This document shows, in pieces, positions 7,184 to 15,684 of a stretch of DNA of 27,503 nucleotides. The stretch is from NCBI GenBank assembly GCA_910588895.1, contig CAJUSS010000032.1, positions 1-27,503 on the forward strand. Reading direction: 5' to 3'. Under the pieces are notes generated by a model. It worked only from the letters and a program-made list of their open reading frames with translations. It did no database searches and had not been told where the DNA came from. The position numbers were made by a program, and so were the translations under genes. The first letter of the stretch is position 1, and every line of letters starts with the position of its first letter. Origin of the DNA: an uncultured Lachnospiraceae bacterium (GTDB lineage Bacteria > Bacillota > Clostridia > Lachnospirales > Lachnospiraceae).

Positions 7184-8107
7184 ATGAGCAAGATCGCATA
7201 TATGTTCCCAGGCCAGGGAGCTCAGTATATCGGCATGGGAAAGGATTTTTATGAAGAGACGGAGACGGGCAGGAGGGTCTTTGACGGAGCCTCCCAGCTC
7301 CTGGGATTTTCCATGCCGGAGCTGTGTTTCCAGGAAAATGAAAAGCTGAACAACACGGAATACACCCAGGCCGCTATGGTGACAGCCAGCATCGCTATGA
7401 TGAAAGTCTTGGAGGAAAAGGGTGTGAGACCGGACATGGCAGCAGGCCTTAGTCTGGGAGAATATGCGGCTTTGGTGGCGGCAGGTGTGATGGATGAAAG
7501 GGATGCTATCGCCACGGTCCGGCAGAGAGGGATCTTGATGGAAAGAGCCGTCCCGGCAGGGATCGGAGCTATGGCGGCGGTGCTGGCCTTGCATGCTGAT
7601 AAGATCGAGGAGGTGGTGGCGGACATACCGGAGGTATGGATCGCCAACTACAATTGTCCGGGACAGATCGTGATCTCGGGCAAAAAGGAGGCTGTGGAGA
7701 CAGCCTGTGAGAAGTTAAAGGAGGCGGGGGCCAAAAGGACCCTGTTCTTAAATGTGAGCGGACCCTTCCATTCCGGTATGCTAAAGGAAGCTGGGGAAAA
7801 GCTGGGAAAGGTCCTTGAGACGGTAGAGATCCACAGTCCTAAGATCCCTTATGTGGCGAACGTGACCGCAGAGCAGGTGACAGATCCTTCCCAGGTGAAG
7901 CCTCTCCTGGAAAGGCAGGTCTATTCCTCCGTGCGCTGGCAGCAGAGCGTGGAGAACATGCTGAAGGCGGGGATCGACACATTTATCGAGATCGGGCCGG
8001 GAAAGACCCTGGCCGGGTTCATGAAGAAGATCGACCGGACGGTGAACGTCCTGAACATAGAGAAGCTGGAAGATATCGATAAAGCCGTGAAGGCATTGGA
8101 GGTGTGA
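7184..8107 (+). CDS. fabD: Malonyl-CoA:ACP transacylase
   Basis: FabD moves malonyl groups from CoA to AcpP. The 307-residue protein begins with YMFPGQGAQYIGMG. It has the catalytic serine S90 in GLSLGEYAAL and the catalytic histidine H196 in SGPFHSGML, the standard acyltransferase pair. The ATG follows an AAGGAG site. The stop overlaps the fabG start region (TGATG), which points to coupled translation. The substrate malonyl-CoA comes from AccB, AccC and AccDA encoded in the same operon. Confidence 0.96.
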   Translation: MSKIAYMFPGQGAQYIGMGKDFYEETETGRRVFDGASQLLGFSMPELCFQENEKLNNTEYTQAAMVTASIAMMKVLEEKGVRPDMAAGLSLGEYAALVAAGVMDERDAIATVRQRGILMERAVPAGIGAMAAVLALHADKIEEVVADIPEVWIANYNCPGQIVISGKKEAVETACEKLKEAGAKRTLFLNVSGPFHSGMLKEAGEKLGKVLETVEIHSPKIPYVANVTAEQVTDPSQVKPLLERQVYSSVRWQQSVENMLKAGIDTFIEIGPGKTLAGFMKKIDRTVNVLNIEKLEDIDKAVKALEV

Positions 8108-8856
8108 TGGAGATGAGGCTGGAAGGTCAGGTAGCATTGGTGACCGGCGCGGGTCGGGGGATCGGAAGGGCCATCGCCATGGCATTGGCAAAAGAGGGAG
8201 CCATGGTGATCGTGAATTTCAACGGCTCTCAGGCCAGGGCAGAGGAAGTAGTGGACCAGATCTGTAAGGACGGGGGAAAAGCGGAAGCCGTTCAGTGCAA
8301 CGTGGCTGACCACGGCGCATGCAAGATGATGATCGATGACGTGATCGAACGCTTTGGCCGTCTGGATATCCTGGTCAATAACGCGGGGATCACCAGAGAT
8401 AACCTTCTGATGAAGATGAGCGAGGAAGATTTTGATTCGGTGATCGATACGAACCTAAAGGGTGCATTTAACTGTATAAAGCATGTGTCCCGGCAGATGA
8501 TCCGTCAGAAGGCCGGACGCATCATCAGCATCTCCTCTGTATCAGGGGTGATGGGAAACGCGGGACAGGCAAACTACAGCGCCTCCAAGGCCGGGATCAT
8601 CGGCCTGACAAAGGCGGCGGCCAGAGAACTGGCCAAAAAAGGGATCACCGTGAACGCGATCGCACCCGGGTTTATCCGGACAGAGATGACGGAGGTCCTC
8701 TCAGATGCGGTGAAGACAGCTGTGACGGAGAACATCCCCATGAAGCATTTTGGAGAGGCAGAGGATATCGCACAGACGGCGCTTTTTTTAGCGTCTGCGG
8801 GTGCAGGGTATATCACAGGCCAGGTGATCTGTGTGGACGGCGGTATGGCTATGTGA
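8107..8856 (+). CDS. fabG: 3-oxoacyl-ACP reductase
   Basis: FabG is the NADPH-dependent short-chain dehydrogenase that reduces beta-ketoacyl-ACP. Visible features are the cofactor loop TGAGRGIGRA, NNAG at 91-94, and the Ser-Tyr-Lys catalytic set at about S144, Y157 and K161. The glycine-rich C-terminal end (GYITGQVICVDGGMAM) matches the family. The start is uncertain within nine bases. GTG 8104, ATG 8107 and ATG 8113 are all in frame behind GGAGGT at 8098. I prefer ATG 8107, which overlaps the fabD stop, but 8113 has the better spacing. Confidence 0.95.
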   Translation: MEMRLEGQVALVTGAGRGIGRAIAMALAKEGAMVIVNFNGSQARAEEVVDQICKDGGKAEAVQCNVADHGACKMMIDDVIERFGRLDILVNNAGITRDNLLMKMSEEDFDSVIDTNLKGAFNCIKHVSRQMIRQKAGRIISISSVSGVMGNAGQANYSASKAGIIGLTKAAARELAKKGITVNAIAPGFIRTEMTEVLSDAVKTAVTENIPMKHFGEAEDIAQTALFLASAGAGYITGQVICVDGGMAM

Positions 8857-8895
8857 CATTAAAGACCCAGGTCTATAAGGAGATGATAAGGTATT

Positions 8896-10134
8896 ATGAG
8901 CAGACGAGTTGTAGTGACCGGGATGGGTGCGATCACCCCGATCGGTAATGATGTGGACAGCTTTTGGAACGGATTAAAAGAAAAGAAGGTGGGGATCGGT
9001 CAGATCACCTATTTTGATACCGGGGACTATAAGGTGAAGCTGGCAGCCCAGGTAAAGGATTTCGATCCCAAGGCTTTTATGGATCCAAAGGCCGCCAGGC
9101 GGATGGAGCTTTTTTCCCAGTACGGGGTGGCAGCTGCAGCCCAGGCGTTAAAGGATGCAGGGATCGATATGGAGAAAGAGGATCCTTTTATGGTGGGCGT
9201 GGCCGTAGGATCGGGGATTGGTTCTATGCAGGCATTTGAGCGGGAGCATAAGAAGCTCTTGGAAAAAGGGCCCGGACGGATCAATCCGCTCCTGGTACCG
9301 CTGATGATCAGCAATATGGCAGCCGGAAACATCGGGATCCAGTTTGGCTTAAAGGGAAAGAACATCAATGTGGTGACGGCCTGCGCTACTGGTACCAACA
9401 GCATCGGTGAGGCGTTCCGTGCAGTCCAGTACGGTGAGGCGGACGTGATGGTGGCAGGAGGTACAGAGGCCAGCATCTGCCCGATCGGTGTGGCGGGCTT
9501 TACGGCGCTGACAGCCCTTTCTACGTCGGAAGACCCCTTACATGCTTCTCGCCCCTTTGATGAGGGAAGGGATGGCTTTGTGATGGGCGAGGGCGCTGGC
9601 GTGGTGGTATTGGAGGAGCTGGAGCATGCTTTAAAAAGAGGAGCCAGGATCTACGCAGAGATAGGCGGGTACGGCGCCACCTGTGACGCTTATCACATCA
9701 CCTCCCCTGCAGAAGACGGCAGCGGCGCGGCTAAAGCTATGGTGAACGCGTTAAAGGATGCAGGTCTTGTGCCAGAGGATGTGGACTATGTGAACGCTCA
9801 TGGGACCAGCACCCATCACAACGATCTTTTTGAGACAAAGGCGATCAAACTTGCATTGGGCGATCACGCCTACAAAGTGAAGATCAGCTCCACTAAGTCT
9901 ATGATCGGACATCTTTTGGGCGCTGCAGGCGGGGTGGAAGCCATCGCCTGTGTAAAGTCCATCCAGGAGGGCTTTGTCCACGCTACAGCTGGTCTGGAGC
10001 ATGAGGGCGAGGGCTGTGATCTGGATTATACCAAGGGTGAGGGCGTTCCCATGGATGTGCGGTGCGCGATCAGCAATTCCCTGGGCTTTGGCGGACATAA
10101 CGCCAGCCTGCTGTTCAAGAGATATGCAGACTGA
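8896..10134 (+). CDS. fabF: Beta-ketoacyl-ACP synthase II
   Basis: FabF condenses malonyl-ACP with acyl-ACP in each elongation round. The 412-residue protein is of normal length and carries the Cys-His-His triad: C163 in VTACATGTN, H302 in NAHGTSTHHND and H339 in KSMIGHLLGAAGG. An AAGGAG site at about 8878 precedes the ATG. It is the only elongation ketosynthase in the operon and no FabB-type second enzyme is seen, so FabF would elongate both saturated and unsaturated chains. Confidence 0.96.
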   Translation: MSRRVVVTGMGAITPIGNDVDSFWNGLKEKKVGIGQITYFDTGDYKVKLAAQVKDFDPKAFMDPKAARRMELFSQYGVAAAAQALKDAGIDMEKEDPFMVGVAVGSGIGSMQAFEREHKKLLEKGPGRINPLLVPLMISNMAAGNIGIQFGLKGKNINVVTACATGTNSIGEAFRAVQYGEADVMVAGGTEASICPIGVAGFTALTALSTSEDPLHASRPFDEGRDGFVMGEGAGVVVLEELEHALKRGARIYAEIGGYGATCDAYHITSPAEDGSGAAKAMVNALKDAGLVPEDVDYVNAHGTSTHHNDLFETKAIKLALGDHAYKVKISSTKSMIGHLLGAAGGVEAIACVKSIQEGFVHATAGLEHEGEGCDLDYTKGEGVPMDVRCAISNSLGFGGHNASLLFKRYAD

Positions 10135-10224
10135 GGCCATCGTAAAGAGGGATCTTGTGCGGATATCGGTCTTTGAGCAGCGGAAGGCAGGATAGGACGG
10201 AACAAGCACAGAATGGAGGAAAAT

Positions 10225-10788
10225 ATGGATATCCAGGAGATCATGAAGCTGATCCAGGCTGTGAGCGACCATGGCCTGTCCAGCTTTGAGTTAGAAGAAG
10301 GAAATGTGAGGATCTCGCTGAAGCGGGAAAAGGAGATGGTCCAGGTACAGACTCCTGTATTGGCGGCCACGCTCCCGGTGGGGACCGTACCAGGTGCGGT
10401 GCCAGGTGCTCCCTTAGCCGCCGGGGCGATCGCCGGAGGACTGACAGGCGCTGTCCTTCCCGGAGCGGCAGGCGGCCTGGCTGTCTCCGGGGCACCGGCC
10501 AGCGATAATGCCGCCGATACAAAAGAAGGGACAGAAAGTGAAGGTATCGACGCGGACCAGGTGGTCACATCGCCTTTGGTAGGCGTGTTCTATGCTGCCT
10601 CCTCCCCTGACGCGGATCCTTATGTAAAGGTAGGCGACCGGGTAAGGAAAGGGCAGGTCTTAGGGATCATCGAGGCCATGAAGCTGATGAACGAGATCGA
10701 GAGCGAATATGACGGGGTCGTAGAAGCCATCCTTGTGGAGAATGAGGCTGTGGTGGAGTATGGTCAGCCTCTGTTCAGGATCCGTTAG
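10225..10788 (+). CDS. accB: Biotin carboxyl carrier protein of acetyl-CoA carboxylase
   Basis: AccB carries the biotin that shuttles CO2 between AccC and the carboxyltransferase. The C-terminal biotinyl domain (about residues 108-187) has the biotin motif EAMKLMNEI, with the modified lysine at K153. A short conserved N-terminal domain (IQEIMKLIQAVSDHGLSSFE) is joined to it by a flexible Ala-Gly-Pro-Val linker. I chose ATG 10225 because GGAGG lies five bases before it. The in-frame ATG at 10213 overlaps that ribosome site and would add only four residues. The position between fabF and fabZ is typical of Firmicute fab operons. Confidence 0.95.
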   Translation: MDIQEIMKLIQAVSDHGLSSFELEEGNVRISLKREKEMVQVQTPVLAATLPVGTVPGAVPGAPLAAGAIAGGLTGAVLPGAAGGLAVSGAPASDNAADTKEGTESEGIDADQVVTSPLVGVFYAASSPDADPYVKVGDRVRKGQVLGIIEAMKLMNEIESEYDGVVEAILVENEAVVEYGQPLFRIR

Positions 10789-10805
10789 AAAGAGAGAGTA
10801 AAGAT

Positions 10806-11228
10806 ATGTTAGGGATAAAAGAGATCCAGGAGATCATCCCCCATCGTCATCCGTTCCTGCTGATCGATCAGATCGAAGAGCTGGAGCCGGGAGTGGGTGC
10901 AGTGGGCTATAAGGCAGTGACCTACAATGAACCCTTTTTTGCCGGTCATTTTCCCCAGGAACCGGTGATGCCGGGTGTGCTGATCGTAGAGGCCCTGGCT
11001 CAGACCGGGGCGGTGGCGATCCTCTCCAAGGAAGAGAATAAAGGAAAGGTAGCTTATTTCGGGGCGATCAACAATGCAAAGTTCAAGAAAAAGGTGATCC
11101 CGGGGGATAAGCTGCGCTTAGAGTGCAGGATCATCAAGCAAAAGGGGCCGGTAGGGATCGGACAGGCCACCGCCACGGTAGACGGCAAGGTGGCGGTAAG
11201 TGCTGAACTGACCTTTATGGTCGGCTGA
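10806..11228 (+). CDS. fabZ: 3-hydroxyacyl-ACP dehydratase
   Basis: FabZ is a hot-dog-fold enzyme that dehydrates beta-hydroxyacyl-ACP to trans-2-enoyl-ACP, the substrate of FabK. The 140-residue protein has the conserved HRHPFLLID segment, the active-site histidine H48 in AGHFPQEPVMPG and the catalytic glutamate E62 in VEALAQ. It is the only dehydratase gene seen. FabZ normally does not isomerise to cis-3-enoyl-ACP, so the origin of unsaturated chains must lie elsewhere (see the last gene of the operon). An AGAGAG-rich ribosome site precedes the ATG. Confidence 0.95.
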   Translation: MLGIKEIQEIIPHRHPFLLIDQIEELEPGVGAVGYKAVTYNEPFFAGHFPQEPVMPGVLIVEALAQTGAVAILSKEENKGKVAYFGAINNAKFKKKVIPGDKLRLECRIIKQKGPVGIGQATATVDGKVAVSAELTFMVG

Positions 11229-11245
11229 TAAGGACAGGAGAAGCC

Positions 11246-12598
11246 ATGTTTGACAAGATTTTGATCGCGAATCGGGGCGAGATCGCGGTCCGGATCATCC
11301 GGGCCTGCAGAGAGATGGGGATAAAGACGGTAGCGGTATATTCGGAGGCGGACCGGGATTCACTGCACACTATGCTGGCGGATGAGGCGATCTGCATCGG
11401 ACCGGCCGCTTCCTCCCAGAGCTATCTGAACATGGAGAGGATCTTGACGGCTTGCGTGGCCATAAAGGCGGACGCGATCCATCCAGGCTTTGGGTTTTTG
11501 TCGGAGAACGCTCGTTTTGCGGAGCTGTGTGAAAAATGCAAGATCACCTTTATCGGTCCTTCTGCGCAGATCATCCACAGGATGGGGAATAAATCCGAGG
11601 CCAGAAAGACCATGATGGAAGCCGGCGTGCCGGTGGTGCCGGGGACAAAGGAGCCGGTCTATACGGCAGAGGAAGGACTTGCGCTGGCAGAGGATATCGG
11701 TTATCCGGTGATGATCAAGGCATCCTCCGGCGGAGGAGGGAAGGGGATGCGCATCTCCAGGAGCAGGGAGGACTTTGAAGAAAATTTCAAGAACGCACAG
11801 CTGGAATCCATGAAGGGATTTTCTGATGACACCATGTATATCGAGAAATATATCGAGAAGCCGAAGCATATCGAGTTCCAGATCATGGCGGACAAGTTCG
11901 GGAACGTGGTCCATCTGGGTGAGCGGGACTGCTCGATCCAGAGACGTCATCAGAAGGTGTTAGAGGAATCCCCCTGTCATCAGATCTCTGAAAAGCTGCG
12001 CCGGGAGATGGGCCAGGTGGCCGTAAAGGCGGCTAAGGCGGTAGGCTATGAAAATGCGGGGACGATCGAGTTCCTTTTAGATAAAGACCAGAAGTTTTAT
12101 TTTATGGAGATGAACACCAGGATCCAGGTGGAGCATCCGGTGACCGAGATGGTGACCGGGCTGGATCTGATCAAGGAGCAGATCCGGGTGGCAGCGGGAG
12201 AGGCTTTAAGCGTAGAGCAGGAGGATATCCATATCTTTGGCCATGCGATCGAGTGCAGGATCAATGCGGAGAACCCGGCTAAAAACTTCATGCCCTGCCC
12301 CGGTAAGATCACCAATATCCATCTGCCGGGTGGGAACGGGGTCAGGGTGGACACCCACATCTATAGTGATCATCAGATACCGCCCAATTATGATTCCATG
12401 CTCCTGAAGCTGATCGTCCACGGCAAGGACCGCATGGAGGCGATAGCAAAGATGCGGAGCGCTCTGGGTGAGCTGATCATCGAGGGGATCGACACCAACA
12501 TAGATTTCCAATATGATATCTTGAACCATCCGGCCTTCCAGAAGGGCGAGACAGATACAGATCTGATCCCTAGATATTTTCCGCAGTATTGCAGATGA
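11246..12598 (+). CDS. accC: Biotin carboxylase subunit of acetyl-CoA carboxylase
   Basis: AccC carboxylates biotin on AccB with ATP and bicarbonate. The 450-residue length is standard. It begins with MFDKILIANRGEIAVRIIRA. The ATP-grasp glycine-rich loop is SSGGGGKGMRISR. The active-site segments GERDCSIQRRHQKVLEESPC and MEMNTRIQVEHPVTEMVTG are intact. The start has an AGGAG site within GACAGGAGAAGCC. It lies 18 bases after fabZ and about 55 before the fused carboxyltransferase gene, so all acetyl-CoA carboxylase parts are in one transcript. Confidence 0.96.
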   Translation: MFDKILIANRGEIAVRIIRACREMGIKTVAVYSEADRDSLHTMLADEAICIGPAASSQSYLNMERILTACVAIKADAIHPGFGFLSENARFAELCEKCKITFIGPSAQIIHRMGNKSEARKTMMEAGVPVVPGTKEPVYTAEEGLALAEDIGYPVMIKASSGGGGKGMRISRSREDFEENFKNAQLESMKGFSDDTMYIEKYIEKPKHIEFQIMADKFGNVVHLGERDCSIQRRHQKVLEESPCHQISEKLRREMGQVAVKAAKAVGYENAGTIEFLLDKDQKFYFMEMNTRIQVEHPVTEMVTGLDLIKEQIRVAAGEALSVEQEDIHIFGHAIECRINAENPAKNFMPCPGKITNIHLPGGNGVRVDTHIYSDHQIPPNYDSMLLKLIVHGKDRMEAIAKMRSALGELIIEGIDTNIDFQYDILNHPAFQKGETDTDLIPRYFPQYCR

Positions 12599-12652
12599 TC
12601 CTTTGCGTCAGGAGCGGGGTCTTAAGAGGACCAAAAGGGAAAGAGGTGGCAT

Positions 12653-14413
12653 ATGCTAAAGGGCATGTTTAAAAAGACCTACACATTGATCGATACGAGA
12701 TACAGCAGCGCTAGAGGAGAGAAGAACACAAAGAAGGAAGAGGAGCCCAGTATCCCGGAAGGACTTTGGAGGAAATGCAATAAGTGTGGACAGCCGATCT
12801 ATGTGGAGGATGTGATCGATAACCATTACGTCTGTCCGAAATGCGGCGGGTATTTCCGGATACATGCCTACAGGCGGATCCAGATGCTGGTGGATGAGGG
12901 GACCTTTGAGGAGTGGGATAAGGAGATGCCCTTCTCTAACCCCTTAGATTTTCCCGGATATGAGAAAAAGGTCCTGGCGGCAAAGGAAAAGACGAAGCTC
13001 AACGAGGCGATCGTGATCGGCAAGGGCGAGATATGCGGCTATCCGGCGGTGATCGGAGTCTGCGATGCCAGGTTCCTGATGAGCAGCATGGGCCATATCG
13101 TGGGCGAGAAGATCACCAGGGCTGTGGAGCGTGCCACGAAGGATAAGCTCCCGGTGATCCTTTTTGCGGCTTCCGGCGGGGCCAGGATGCAGGAGGGGAT
13201 CGTGTCCCTGATGCAGATGGCCAAGACCTCCGCGGCCTTAAAGCGCCATCATGAGGCGGGGCAGCTGTTTATCAGTGTACTGACCGATCCTACTACAGGC
13301 GGTGTGACCGCCAGCTTTGCCATGCTGGGGGACATCATCATCGCCGAGCCGAAGGCCCTGATCGGATTTGCAGGACCGAGGGTGATCGAGCAGACGATCG
13401 GGCAGAAGCTTCCGGAAGGATTCCAGAGAGCAGAATTCCTTCTGGAGCATGGATTCGTGGATATGGTGGTGGAACGGAAGGATCAGAAGCAGGTCATCGG
13501 CCAGCTCTTAAAGCTGCATGTAAAGGAGCATAGTTTTTTTGCAGGCGGCGTGAAAGAGATGAAGGCGCAGATCGCGCTGGCAAAGGAGGAGGGGAGGTCT
13601 TCCCAGATCCTGGAGGTATCATCCGAGGGAGGGAAGACAGCCTGGGATACGGTCCTGATCTCCAGAAAGGCCGGGCGGCCTACTGCAGCCGATTATATCG
13701 AACGGCTATTTGACGGGTTCATCGAGCTCCACGGAGACCGGTGCTTTAAGGATGACGGAGCTATCATGGGCGGGATCGCCATGTACCATGGCATGCCGGT
13801 GACGGTGATCGGACAGGTAAAAGGGAAGAACACAAAGGAGAACATCAAACGGAATTTCGGCATGCCCTCACCGGAGGGTTATCGGAAGGCTCTGCGGCTG
13901 ATGGAGCAGGCAGAGACATTCGGACGGCCGATCATCTGCTTTGTGGATACGCCCGGCGCCTTCTGCGGGCTGGAGGCAGAGGAAAGGGGACAGGGCGAGG
14001 CGATCGCCAGGAACCTTTTTGCCATGTCTTCCTTAAAAGTGCCGATCCTCTCCATCGTGATCGGGGAAGGGGGCAGCGGAGGCGCTCTGGCTATGGCTGT
14101 GGCCAATGAAGTATGGATGCTGGAGAATGGGATCTATTCGATCCTCTCGCCGGAGGGCTTTGCCTCCATCCTCTGGAAGGACAGCAAGAAAGCGCCGGAT
14201 GCCGCAAGGGTGATGAAGATCACGGCAGCCGATCTGTATCGCATGGGTCTGATCGAAAGAGTGATCCCGGAAGCAGATGGACTGCAGCCGGGGACCATGG
14301 CAGGGACCATCGCTCATATGGAAAAGGCTATGGATGCATTTTTTGAAGGCCTAGAGGGCATGAGCGGGCAGCAGCTGGCAGAAAGCCGGTATAAAAGGTT
14401 TAGAAATATGTAA
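12653..14413 (+). CDS. accDA: Fused acetyl-CoA carboxylase carboxyltransferase, beta-alpha
   Basis: This single 586-residue frame holds both carboxyltransferase subunits, which are separate proteins in E. coli and Bacillus. Residues 1 to about 300 are AccD: a four-cysteine zinc ribbon (C42, C45, C61, C64) followed by the crotonase-like domain with FAASGGARMQEG and TDPTTGGVTASFAM. From about residue 302 the AccA domain follows, with AWDTVLISRKAGRPTAADYI near 329, then VDTPGAFCGLEAEERGQG and GEGGSGGALAMAVANEV. The helical N-terminal part of AccA seems shortened to a linker of about 25-30 residues. The enzyme transfers the carboxyl group from biotin to acetyl-CoA. I see no frameshift or stop at the junction. 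Fusions of this type are known in other bacteria. Confidence 0.95.
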   Translation: MLKGMFKKTYTLIDTRYSSARGEKNTKKEEEPSIPEGLWRKCNKCGQPIYVEDVIDNHYVCPKCGGYFRIHAYRRIQMLVDEGTFEEWDKEMPFSNPLDFPGYEKKVLAAKEKTKLNEAIVIGKGEICGYPAVIGVCDARFLMSSMGHIVGEKITRAVERATKDKLPVILFAASGGARMQEGIVSLMQMAKTSAALKRHHEAGQLFISVLTDPTTGGVTASFAMLGDIIIAEPKALIGFAGPRVIEQTIGQKLPEGFQRAEFLLEHGFVDMVVERKDQKQVIGQLLKLHVKEHSFFAGGVKEMKAQIALAKEEGRSSQILEVSSEGGKTAWDTVLISRKAGRPTAADYIERLFDGFIELHGDRCFKDDGAIMGGIAMYHGMPVTVIGQVKGKNTKENIKRNFGMPSPEGYRKALRLMEQAETFGRPIICFVDTPGAFCGLEAEERGQGEAIARNLFAMSSLKVPILSIVIGEGGSGGALAMAVANEVWMLENGIYSILSPEGFASILWKDSKKAPDAARVMKITAADLYRMGLIERVIPEADGLQPGTMAGTIAHMEKAMDAFFEGLEGMSGQQLAESRYKRFRNM

Positions 14414-14464
14414 GGAACACGCTATATAGATGGCAGATAGATGAAAAGGTCCAAAAGAGCTATA

Positions 14465-14484
14465 TCCTATCGGTATGGATAGGA
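14465..14484 (+). promoter_or_regulatory. Small hairpin next to the ribosome site of the last fab gene
   Basis: TCCTATC (14465-14471) and GATAGGA (14478-14484) form a perfect 7-base stem with a 6-base loop. It ends two bases before the AAGGAG site at 14486. In the mRNA it could modulate initiation of the following gene. There is no T-run, so it is not a terminator. Confidence 0.35.
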
Positions 14485-14495
14485 GAAGGAGAGAT

Positions 14496-15587
14496 ATGGG
14501 ATTATATGAACCGCTGCAGATAGGAGATCTGTATGTAAAGGATCCGATCGTCCAGGGTGGGATGGGGGTCGGCATCAGCTTGTCTTCATTAGCGGGAGCC
14601 GTGGCGAAAGCCGGAGGGATCGGATCGATCTCCACAGCTCAGATCGGTTTCAGAGAGCCGGATTTTAGCCGGGATCCAAAGGGGGCTAATCTTAAGGCTA
14701 TGGCATCGGAGCTTGCCAAAGCAAGGAAGATCGCTCCGGAAGGGGTGATCGGATTTAACATCATGGTGGCTACCAGGGATTACCCGGAGTATGTGGCAAA
14801 GGCTGTGGAGATCGGAGCGGACGTGATCATCTCTGGAGCAGGGCTGCCGGTAAAGCTTCCAGAATACACGAAAGGGAGCAAGGTGAAGATCGCGCCTATC
14901 GTCTCATCGGCCAGATCGGCATCGGTGATCTGCAGGATGTGGGATCGGAAATATGGACGTGTGCCGGATCTTGTGGTGATCGAAGGGCCCTTGGCAGGAG
15001 GTCATCTGGGCTTTTCCAGGGAGGAGCTGGAAAGGTATAAGGCGGACAGAGGGGATACGGATCAGGTCTATGACCGGGAGGCATACGATCGGGAGATCAG
15101 GGACATCTTGGATGTGATAGAGGGATACCGCAAAAGCTCTGGACAGCCTATCCCTGTGATCAGCGCCGGTGGTGTGTTCGACAGGGAGGATATGGCCCAC
15201 CATATGTCCCTGGGCGTGGATGGCGTGCAGGTGGGGACACGGTTCGTGACCACCTGGGAATGTGATGCACCCCAGAGCTATAAGGATACCTATCTGAAGG
15301 CGAAAAAGGAAGATATCGCGATCGTAAAGAGCCCGGTGGGGATGCCGGGGCGGGCCATCTGGAATCCGTTCTTAGAGCGGATGGCAGGGGATAAAGAAAA
15401 GATCGACCGCTGCTTTCGCTGTTTAGAACACTGCGATCCAAAGACCGCGCCCTATTGTATCACCATGGCTCTGATCCGGGCTGCAGAGGGGCAGGTGGAG
15501 GATGGACTGCTGTTCTGTGGGTATAACGCCCATCGGTGTGAGAAGATGGAACATGTAGAAGATGTGATCGCGGACCTTTGCAGGTGA
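14496..15587 (+). CDS. FabK/nitronate monooxygenase-family flavoprotein, FabX/UfaA-like candidate
   Basis: This 363-residue FMN TIM-barrel protein is related to FabK but longer. It shares VQGGMGVGIS at the N-terminus, EGPLAGGHLG with a likely active-site H170, and the FMN-phosphate segment IPVISAGGVFDRED. Unlike the FabK in the same operon it ends in a cysteine-rich extension with C306-X2-C309-X3-C313-X7-C321, plus C341, C348 and C362, which looks like a [4Fe-4S] site. H. pylori FabX, an acyl-ACP dehydrogenase/isomerase that makes cis unsaturated chains, is an Fe-S flavoprotein of this family and similar size. Neisseria UfaA is a related anaerobic factor. The function here is inference; a plain nitronate monooxygenase is the alternative. 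ATG 14496 is preferred over 14475 because AAGGAG lies directly before it. Confidence 0.85.
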   Translation: MGLYEPLQIGDLYVKDPIVQGGMGVGISLSSLAGAVAKAGGIGSISTAQIGFREPDFSRDPKGANLKAMASELAKARKIAPEGVIGFNIMVATRDYPEYVAKAVEIGADVIISGAGLPVKLPEYTKGSKVKIAPIVSSARSASVICRMWDRKYGRVPDLVVIEGPLAGGHLGFSREELERYKADRGDTDQVYDREAYDREIRDILDVIEGYRKSSGQPIPVISAGGVFDREDMAHHMSLGVDGVQVGTRFVTTWECDAPQSYKDTYLKAKKEDIAIVKSPVGMPGRAIWNPFLERMAGDKEKIDRCFRCLEHCDPKTAPYCITMALIRAAEGQVEDGLLFCGYNAHRCEKMEHVEDVIADLCR

Positions 15588-15623
15588 CGGGACACGGACG
15601 GGTCTCGGCTCAGATAAAAACAG

Positions 15624-15684
15624 AAAACAGGACTGGGTGATAGATGTTCTCTTTAAGATGATCTATCGTCTAGCCCTGTTTTTT
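15624..15684. terminator. Long bidirectional hairpin terminator
   Basis: Arms of 22 bases (15624-15645 and 15661-15682) pair with one mismatch and three G-U pairs, separated by a 15-base loop and followed by a T-rich run. A-rich sequence on the left gives a U-run for the opposite strand. It ends the fab operon. The stop codon of the - strand XRE gene (15670-15672) lies inside the right arm, so that gene's last codons form part of its own terminator. Confidence 0.85.

Noticed and set aside
6941..7594. 217-codon frame on the - strand over fabK and fabD
   Set aside because: It has atypical composition (many His, Ser, Cys and Arg residues) and lies antisense across two clear genes and their gap.
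12653..14413. Sequencing error merging separate accD and accA genes
   Set aside because: No remnant stop, ribosome site or start is seen at the junction, the frame is continuous and both domains are complete in their core. Such fusions exist in other bacteria.
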